Below are positions 33,572 through 39,303 of a stretch of DNA of 39,303 nucleotides, one piece after another (position 1 is the first letter of the stretch; every line of letters begins with the position of its first letter). The notes beneath the pieces are model-generated. The model did not search any database and was not told the DNA's origin. It was given only the letters and a program-made list of their open reading frames with translations. Source of the stretch: Alphaproteobacteria bacterium (GTDB lineage: Bacteria > Pseudomonadota > Alphaproteobacteria > UBA2966); NCBI GenBank assembly GCA_018650465.1, contig JABIFY010000113.1, positions 1 to 39,303 of the forward strand, given 5' to 3'. Made by a program: the position numbers and the translations under genes.

Positions 33572-33622
33572 CTTGTGAAAGCCGCTCTCTTGTGAAAGCC
33601 GCTTTCTTGTGAAAGCCGCACT
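33572..33622 (+). repeat. Three tandem 17-bp repeats before the mlrC-like start
   Basis: Three head-to-tail copies of CTTGTGAAAGCCGC plus three variable bases (TCT, TTT, ACT) end exactly one base before the ATG at 33623. They occupy the ribosome-binding region, where no strong Shine-Dalgarno sequence is present. Copy-number change would alter the leader by 17 bp. Confidence 0.9.
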
Positions 33623-35083
33623 ATGAAAAAACTGTTCATCGCCTGTCTGGGCACGGAAACCAACACTTTTTCAAATATGCCCACAGGCGAGCAAACCTTC
33701 GCCGAAACCATGCTTTATCATGGCGACGCCACGGAAAAATCAGATGAGCTGTTTGCCGCCCCTCTGAAAGTCTGGCGGCATCGGGCTGAAGCCTTGCAGG
33801 CCGATGTGGTGGAAAGTCTGGCCGCCTTTGCCCAACCCGCGGGGGTTACGGTGCGCAAGGTTTACGAAGATTTTCGCGATGAAATTTTGACCGACCTTAA
33901 GGCCGCGGCCCCGGTAGATGCGGTGATGCTGAGCATGCACGGCGCCATGGTGGCTGACGGTTACGATGATTGTGAGGGTGATCTGATCAGCTGTTGCCGC
34001 GACATTGTCGGCCCGGACACCATCATCGGCGTAGAACTGGACCTGCATTGCAGCATCACCAACGCGATTACAGAAGGGGCCGATGTGTTGGTGTTGTTCA
34101 AGGAATATCCACATATCGATGCCGCCGAGCGCGCCGAAGAAGTTTTTGAAATCTCGCTGGCTGCATTACGCGGTGAGATCAAGCCGGTCCTGGCCGTGCA
34201 TGATCTGAAGATGATCAGCATGTGGCGCACGCCTGTGGGCGAGGCCGCCAATATTGTTGCCCGCATGACGGAACTGGAAGGCGAAGACGGCGTCCTGTCA
34301 GTTTCGCTGGCGCACGGTTTCCCCTGGGGCGATGTGCCCGATGCCTCGGCCAAGGTGTTGGTGATGACCGATGGCAACCCTGGTCTGGCCCAAGCGACAG
34401 CCGATCAGTTGGGTGCAAAAATCTGGTCCTTGAAGGATCAAACCCACCCCACCGGCCTGACCATTGATGAGGCTTTGGACCAGGGCATGCAGGCCACAAA
34501 GGGGCCTGTTGTGCTGGCTGATCTCGGTGACAATGCCGGTGTCGGGGCACCGTCTGATTCAACCTTTATCCTGCAACGCATTGTCGAGCGGGGCCTGGAG
34601 AATGTTTTGACCGGCATCTATTGGGATCCGGTATCGGTGCGCTTTTGCATGGAGGCAGGTGTTGGCGCTGAGTTCGATCTGCGCATCGGCGGCAAAGTCG
34701 GCGTCGCCTCGGGTAATCCGGTTGATTTGCGCATCACGGTAAAAAATATTCTGCGTGATGCCCGCCAACCCTTTGCCAAATCCTTTGCGCCGTTGGGCAA
34801 TGCGGTCTGGATCCAGGCACAAAATGATCTGGATTTATTGATTTGTGACAATCGCTGCCAAACTTTCCATCCGGAAGCGTTCACACAGATGGGCATCGAT
34901 ATTATGGCCAAACAGGTTGTCGTGGTGAAATCAACCCAGCATTTTTACTCAGGCTTCGCACCCATTGCAGCGGACATATTATATGTTTCGGCCCCAGGGG
35001 CGATTCCCATGGATTTTGCCAATATTGAATTCGATAAATTCAGCGACGCCTATTGGCCCCGTGATGAGGACCCGCACAGCTAA
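33623..35083 (+). CDS. M81 family metallopeptidase (MlrC-like)
   Basis: A 486-aa protein of the microcystinase C family. It opens KLFIACLGTETNTFSNMPTG, the family start with the ETNTFS motif. DAVMLSMHGAMVADGYDDCEGD and GVELDLHCSITN hold the conserved Asp and His residues that bind zinc. VLADLGDNAGVGAPSDST and the C-terminal FAPIAADILYVSAPGA are further signatures. MlrC cleaves the tetrapeptide left from microcystin, but most homologues are in organisms without that pathway, so the true substrate is unknown. Its promoter region is shared with the divergent MarR-controlled operon. Confidence 0.9.
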   Translation: MKKLFIACLGTETNTFSNMPTGEQTFAETMLYHGDATEKSDELFAAPLKVWRHRAEALQADVVESLAAFAQPAGVTVRKVYEDFRDEILTDLKAAAPVDAVMLSMHGAMVADGYDDCEGDLISCCRDIVGPDTIIGVELDLHCSITNAITEGADVLVLFKEYPHIDAAERAEEVFEISLAALRGEIKPVLAVHDLKMISMWRTPVGEAANIVARMTELEGEDGVLSVSLAHGFPWGDVPDASAKVLVMTDGNPGLAQATADQLGAKIWSLKDQTHPTGLTIDEALDQGMQATKGPVVLADLGDNAGVGAPSDSTFILQRIVERGLENVLTGIYWDPVSVRFCMEAGVGAEFDLRIGGKVGVASGNPVDLRITVKNILRDARQPFAKSFAPLGNAVWIQAQNDLDLLICDNRCQTFHPEAFTQMGIDIMAKQVVVVKSTQHFYSGFAPIAADILYVSAPGAIPMDFANIEFDKFSDAYWPRDEDPHS

Positions 35084-35096
35084 AAGGAAATCAGTC

Positions 35097-35309
35097 TTAC
35101 GGGTTCAGGTCTTGCCTCATGGCGCGCGTGACGGCCAACAGTTTGGCAACACGTTCGCAGGTACATGAACATTCCAGAGGTCGGGACAAATTGATCCGAT
35201 CCTGGTTGATTTTTGGCTCTTCGCACTGCTTGCAAGTCGCGGCAATACTTTCACCGAATATCTCGATGGCCTTGCCATAGTGATTGTAGTATTCGTCGGA
35301 ACGAAACAT
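35097..35309 (-). CDS. Small Cys-rich hypothetical protein
   Basis: A 70-aa protein from the ATG at 35309, preceded by a run of six G (an in-frame ATG at 35336 has no site). It carries two Cys groups, TCKQCEEPK in the middle and LECSCTCERVAKLL later, five Cys in all, which could hold a zinc ion or form disulfides. No signal peptide or membrane helix is seen. It lies alone between the M81 gene (convergent) and the CoA-transferase gene. I do not recognise the family; it may be real or a conserved small metal-binding protein. Confidence 0.45.
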   Translation of the reverse strand: MFRSDEYYNHYGKAIEIFGESIAATCKQCEEPKINQDRINLSRPLECSCTCERVAKLLAVTRAMRQDLNP

Positions 35310-35394
35310 GGCGCCCCCCGAAACCTTCATATTCAATTGACCAGTTGCCTCGAGGCTTGTGTGGTCGAAATCTCAGTAAGCCTGTCAGATCATA

Positions 35395-36609
35395 TCATTT
35401 AATGTTCAAGGCCGCAATTTCAACCTCTGAGAGGCCAAATTCCCTCAGAACCTCTTGCGTGTGTTGGCCCTGCTCAGGTGGCAGGCCCTGGATGGCCGCC
35501 GGGGTTTTCGAAAATTCCACAGGTGGGCCCGGAAACTTCAATGTGCCGTCAACAGGATGTTCCATCGTCTTGAAAAAATCGACCTGTTCAAGATGCGGGT
35601 CGGTCAATAAATCTGTGGTGGACTTGATGCGGGCGGCCGGAATTTCCGCCTTGTTCAGAGCGGCCATCCATTCCTCGGTGGTGCCGTCCTGAATGAAAGA
35701 TTGCAGCAAATTGCTGTAATCAGCCACGTGTTTGAGGCGGGCTGCCACATCCTTAAAGCGGGGATCATCCCGCAATTCCGGTTGGCCGACGATATCGGTA
35801 AATCGTTGCCAATGTTTATTGGTATAAACAGTCGCCCCCACATAGCCATCTTTGGTGCGAAAGGGTTTGCGTTCTTTTGTGACAATGCGCTGGTACACGG
35901 GTTCACTGATCGGCGGATCAAATGCGGCCCCTGTCATATGCTCGGTTAACATGAAGGACGCCAGGGTTTCGAACATGGAGACACTGACTTCCTGGCCCAC
36001 GCCCGTTGTCGCACGGGCATAAAGCGCTGCATTCACGGCATAGGCTGCGGTCAGGCCAGACACCTTGTCGGCCATGACATTGGCAAGGTACCTCGGCTCC
36101 CCCGCAGCTGTGGCCTCCAGCAAAGGTACGCCCGTCATGCCCTGGATAGTATCGTCATAGGCAGGTTGCCCGTCATACTCGCCCTTACGACCAAATCCAT
36201 AGAGATTGGCATAAACCAGGCCAGGGTTTCCGGCTGACAAAGTTTCGTAATTTAGTCCCAAACGTTCCATGGCCTGGTGGCGCACGGAATGGATAAAGAC
36301 ATCACATTTTGCCACCATTTTCAGCAGGGCGGCCTTGGCTTCTGGCCGTTTCAAGTCAAGCTGAATACTGCGTTTGCCCCGGTTCAGGGTGTAATAAAGG
36401 CCGGTATAGCCATCACGTTTGCCAGGGCCGATCTGGCGTGTGATATCACCTTCGGGCCCTTCCACCTTGATCACATCGGCACCCAGATCAGACATGATCT
36501 GCGTGCAATATGGCCCCATCAAAACGGACGTCATGTCGACGACCGTGACGCCGTCCAAGGGGCCGCCCAAGGGGCCACCAGGTGTGGCCCCTTTTTGACT
36601 ATGTGGCAT
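35395..36609 (-). CDS. CaiB/BaiF family (class III) CoA-transferase
   Basis: A 404-aa family III CoA-transferase, which moves CoA between acids through an aspartyl-CoA intermediate. After a low-complexity Gly/Pro start comes VTVVDMTSVLMGPYCTQIMS (21-40), then SDLGADVIKVEGPEGD. The catalytic aspartate is D152 in GQPAYDDTIQGMTG. NRGKRSIQLDLKRPE is another family block. The gene follows dctM by three bases and so is co-transcribed with the TRAP transporter. That suggests the imported acid is activated as a CoA thioester. Substrate unknown. Confidence 0.9.
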   Translation of the reverse strand: MPHSQKGATPGGPLGGPLDGVTVVDMTSVLMGPYCTQIMSDLGADVIKVEGPEGDITRQIGPGKRDGYTGLYYTLNRGKRSIQLDLKRPEAKAALLKMVAKCDVFIHSVRHQAMERLGLNYETLSAGNPGLVYANLYGFGRKGEYDGQPAYDDTIQGMTGVPLLEATAAGEPRYLANVMADKVSGLTAAYAVNAALYARATTGVGQEVSVSMFETLASFMLTEHMTGAAFDPPISEPVYQRIVTKERKPFRTKDGYVGATVYTNKHWQRFTDIVGQPELRDDPRFKDVAARLKHVADYSNLLQSFIQDGTTEEWMAALNKAEIPAARIKSTTDLLTDPHLEQVDFFKTMEHPVDGTLKFPGPPVEFSKTPAAIQGLPPEQGQHTQEVLREFGLSEVEIAALNIK

Positions 36610-36612
36610 TTG

Positions 36613-37959
36613 CTAGAACTTGGAGTTCGGCAAGAACAGAGACAGGATCGGGAAAAGCACAATCAGGCCAAATACAACCAGGTCCATGGCGAGGAAATTG
36701 ATCACGCCCCGGAAAATCGTATGTACGGGTGCGACCTTGGTACCGACCACACTGCCAATGATAAACACGTTCAATCCCACCGGCGGCGTTATCAGGCCGA
36801 TTTCCAGCAGCTTGACGACAACCACACCGAACCAGATCAAATCAAGACCCATGTTATCCACCAGGGGAATAACAAAAGGCAATGTCAGCAACATGATGCC
36901 AATGGGATCAAGGAACATGCCCATGATCAGATACATGATGACGATGACCAGCAAGATCGACCAGTCGGCCATCTGATAGGTTTCCGTCAGGGCCATCACT
37001 TCACGGGTCAGACCGGTCAAGGACACAAAGGCCACGAACATCTTGGCACCAGCGGCGATGAAAAAGATGGATGCCGTTTGCCTGGCCGTTTCTTTCATGG
37101 CCGAAACAAATTTTTCCCGGTTCAACTTCTTCGTCGCAAATCCGTAGGCGGTTGCGATTGTCACACAAACCGCCGCGGCTTCAGTTGCCGTAAAGATGCC
37201 ACCATAGATGCCACCGATGATGATAACGAACAGCAGGACGGCGGGCCAGGCACGGAACGAGGCAATCCAGCGATCACGGTTAGTGATGGTTTCTTCGGGC
37301 ACCGGTGCGTCCTGGGGGCGAATTTTTGTCCAGATGAAAATAACGACAATGAACCCCAGCAATGAAAGTAACCCTGGAACAACGCCGGCCAGGAACAGTT
37401 TGTTGACGGAGGTTTCGGTAAATAATCCATAAAGGATGAACAAAACACTTGGCGGGATCAACGAACCCAGGGTCCCGCCCACAGCAACGGTCGAAGTCGC
37501 CAGTTGGGTGCTGTATTTAAAGCGCAACATTTCCGGAATACAAATCCGTCCCATGGCCGCCGCACAGGCCACACTGGATCCGGTAATCGCCGAAAAACCG
37601 CCACAGCCAACGACAGATGCCATGGCCAAACCGCCCGGCACTTTCGACAGCCAGACCCGGCCTGCATAATAGATTTCGGTCGTAATTTCAGCATGATAGG
37701 CAATATGCCCCAGGGCAATGAATAGCGGGATCATACTGAGCGGATAGGAGTGCAAGAATTCAAAGGCATTTGACGAAATCAATGCCATTGTCGGGTAAAC
37801 GGCTTTGGCGTACTGGAATTCGTCTCCATATTTAGAGCCGAAGAACAGATAAGTGCAAACAATTGCCAGACCCGCCAGGGTAAAGCCAATTGGTACGCGC
37901 AAAGCCATAAGGATGAGCGCAATAGAAAAGCCGACCAGGCCGATGGTAGTTGGATCCAT
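36613..37959 (-). CDS. dctM: TRAP transporter large permease
   Basis: A 448-aa inner-membrane protein with about twelve hydrophobic helices, the DctM ion-transporter subunit. Typical blocks are LRVPIGFTLAGLA (24-36), VVGCGGFSAITGSSVACAAAMG, LIPPSVLFILYG and GLITPPVGLNVFIIGS near the C-terminus. TRAP systems use a sodium gradient and a periplasmic binding protein to import organic acids. It lies six bases after dctQ and three before the CoA-transferase gene. Confidence 0.95.
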   Translation of the reverse strand: MDPTTIGLVGFSIALILMALRVPIGFTLAGLAIVCTYLFFGSKYGDEFQYAKAVYPTMALISSNAFEFLHSYPLSMIPLFIALGHIAYHAEITTEIYYAGRVWLSKVPGGLAMASVVGCGGFSAITGSSVACAAAMGRICIPEMLRFKYSTQLATSTVAVGGTLGSLIPPSVLFILYGLFTETSVNKLFLAGVVPGLLSLLGFIVVIFIWTKIRPQDAPVPEETITNRDRWIASFRAWPAVLLFVIIIGGIYGGIFTATEAAAVCVTIATAYGFATKKLNREKFVSAMKETARQTASIFFIAAGAKMFVAFVSLTGLTREVMALTETYQMADWSILLVIVIMYLIMGMFLDPIGIMLLTLPFVIPLVDNMGLDLIWFGVVVVKLLEIGLITPPVGLNVFIIGSVVGTKVAPVHTIFRGVINFLAMDLVVFGLIVLFPILSLFLPNSKF

Positions 37960-37965
37960 GAGCGT

Positions 37966-38511
37966 TTAATTTTCAGTTCGAGAAGGAGATATCGCTGTCG
38001 CACCCCGAAAGGCAGCCAGTCCGTCGTAGAAAACCAGCGTGGCCATACGGACGACAAACACAACATAGCCGACAAAAAAGGCTGTCAGGCCAGGCCATTC
38101 CGGCAATTCAAGATCACCGAAGAAATAGGCCCCATCCTCGACAGCACTCGTCAATTCAAGATAGCCGCCATAGGCGATAGGCAGTAACACCAGGAACCCG
38201 ACAACAGAGGACAGCAGATCAAGCAGGGGCTGAGCCTTGTCCGACATCAGGCTGGTAAAAACTTCCACCATGATATGAGCACGTTGCGCCGATACATAAG
38301 ATAACGGCAAAATGACACAGGTGATCATCAGCTCGCGCACGATAACCACGCTATCAGGTACCGACCATCCAAAGACCGCCCGTGTCACAATCGCTGTTGT
38401 GATCAAGGCGCAAATCCCGAGAATGCAAATAGCGGAGAGGGCAACCAGCGCCCCCTCCACATTTTGCAGTACCTTGGGACCAGGTACCGATATTTCAGAT
38501 TGTTCCTGCAC
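37966..38511 (-). CDS. dctQ: TRAP transporter small permease
   Basis: A 181-aa four-helix membrane protein of the DctQ family. Hydrophobic helices lie near residues 18-43, 50-78, 92-120 and 130-160, and VTRAVFGWSVPDSVVIVREL is the typical loop after helix 1. It begins at a GTG that shares one base with the dctP stop (TAGTG), so translation is coupled. DctQ joins DctM to form the membrane complex. Confidence 0.93.
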   Translation of the reverse strand: MQEQSEISVPGPKVLQNVEGALVALSAICILGICALITTAIVTRAVFGWSVPDSVVIVRELMITCVILPLSYVSAQRAHIMVEVFTSLMSDKAQPLLDLLSSVVGFLVLLPIAYGGYLELTSAVEDGAYFFGDLELPEWPGLTAFFVGYVVFVVRMATLVFYDGLAAFRGATAISPSRTEN

Positions 38512-39303
38512 TATCGTGTCCAGGGATAACCCTTGGCCTTACGTTCATCATCATACTTCTTGAGAAGGCCGAGATACTGGCCGCGGAACGCTTCCGGGTC
38601 CATACCGGCTGCTTTCATCTTGGTTGTCCAGTCTGCAAGATATGTCCCTGCTGAAGAAACCAGCGTGGCTTTATCGGCATCAGAAAACTCGTGAATAGTC
38701 ACGTCTGACATTGCGGCCAGGTCTTTCATGGCCTTGCTGTTGCCTTTGCCAATTTCATGGGCATATTTGTCGATATACTCAGATCCAAGTTCATTGAAGA
38801 CCTTCTGATGAGCAGGTGACAGGCTTTCCCACACATCCTTGTTCATGACATAACCAAGGCTCATCAATGCGCCCCAATCCAGAACAGTGACTTCTTTTGC
38901 GACTTCATACATTTTGGTTGCGGGAATGAAGTAAGCATAAACCTGGGCACAGTTGATCAGGCCGGTATCCAGGCCCGAATAGGCCTTGTAGGCCGAAATC
39001 CGTACAGGTGTTGCGCCAATGTCCTTGAAGACCTTGCCATAAACACCCACACCCCGGACTTTGATACCCTGAATGTCGGCAATGGATGTGACCGCCTTGC
39101 CCTTACAGATCAACTGAATCTGTGTGGTCGTGAAGTTTGAAACATAGTGCAGGTTCAGTTTGTCAAACTCGGCTTTCAGAGCCGCGTTTGTTGTGGCCAT
39201 TTCCACAGTACCCGACTTAATAGGATAAAGCCCTGAAGTGATTCATACTTTGAGATTCTCCGACCAAAGAAAGTCTCAAAATATGCAGCAATTACTTGGC
39301 AAG
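38511..39303 (-). pseudogene. dctP: TRAP substrate-binding protein DctP, partial, apparent frameshift
   Basis: The C-terminal two thirds of a DctP-type periplasmic binding protein is read from about 39230 down to 38511, with LICKGKAVTSIADIQGIKVR (the TRAP family signature region) and AYSGLDTGLINCAQ. That frame closes with a TGA just upstream of 39230. The neighbouring frame is open from the window edge and reads AAYFETFFGRRISKYESLQG, which joins naturally to LYPIKSGTVEMATTN if one G is added to the GGG at 39231-39233. So a one-base deletion in a G run breaks the gene, either a real mutation or a sequencing error. The N-terminus and signal peptide lie beyond the window. Confidence 0.7.

Noticed and set aside
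33572-33622. CRISPR-like array
   Set aside because: The units are directly contiguous with no spacers, so this is a simple tandem repeat.
33623-35083. Microcystin degradation locus
   Set aside because: Only an MlrC-like gene is present, without mlrA, mlrB or mlrD, and M81 proteins are widespread outside that pathway.
36277-37365. 362-codon plus-strand frame opposite dctM and the CoA-transferase gene
   Set aside because: It crosses the junction of two well-conserved genes, and its His/Asp/Gln-rich translation mirrors transmembrane codons of dctM.

Overview
The window looks like the chromosome of a marine-type alphaproteobacterium, probably near the Rhodospirillales. The grounds are the alphaproteobacterial form of SerC, a DUF1127 remnant, a MocR regulator with the family's usual N-terminus, GC-rich palindromic intergenic repeats, a TRAP transporter and many accessory catabolic genes. 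No rRNA, tRNA, CRISPR array, phage or insertion sequence was seen. Genes are dense, and many are joined by 1-4 bp stop/start overlaps.

Layout. 1-4000: serC on the minus strand with a promoter and hairpin leader, then two class V PLP enzymes on the plus strand, flanked by two families of palindromic repeats. 4000-8300: a hydratase and a tartrate/D-malate dehydrogenase-type enzyme in one operon, a SPOR-domain lipoprotein, and a GNAT/PhzF pair. 8300-10250: a frameshifted DUF1127 gene divergent from a MocR regulator, with three phased ATTGTCACC sites across both promoters. 10365-18867: a seven-gene minus-strand operon of aconitase-family large and small subunits, isocitrate-lyase-family lyase, HyuB, HyuA, isochorismatase-fold hydrolase and FAD oxidoreductase. 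19003-21728: a PLP decarboxylase and two tandem HCCA-isomerase/DsbA-like proteins. 21808-27818: a GAF/PAS histidine kinase, a GntR/UTRA regulator, an NTF2-like protein, a Tm-1-like (UPF0261) protein and a soluble PhoR-like kinase. 27825-33427: a minus-strand operon of reductive dehalogenase homologue, MarR regulator, molybdenum hydroxylase large subunit, DapA-like aldolase and 3-hydroxyanthranilate dioxygenase. A near-consensus promoter ahead of it is covered by a 30-bp palindrome. 33623-35300: an M81/MlrC protein preceded by three 17-bp tandem repeats, and a small Cys-rich protein. 35395-39303: a CoA-transferase downstream of a TRAP dctPQM set whose dctP appears frameshifted and runs off the window.

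Two operons stand out. The 10-19 kb operon has parts that fit ATP-dependent opening of a cyclic imide or lactam, amide hydrolysis, hydration of a substituted maleate and retro-aldol cleavage. Dialkylmaleimides from tetrapyrrole breakdown would fit, but that is inference only. The 28-33 kb operon joins a cytosolic corrinoid/FeS dehalogenase homologue to a ring-cleaving dioxygenase and an atypical aldolase under a likely MarR switch, which suggests catabolism of a modified aromatic acid. Two apparent single-base deletions (DUF1127, dctP) could be real decay or assembly errors.
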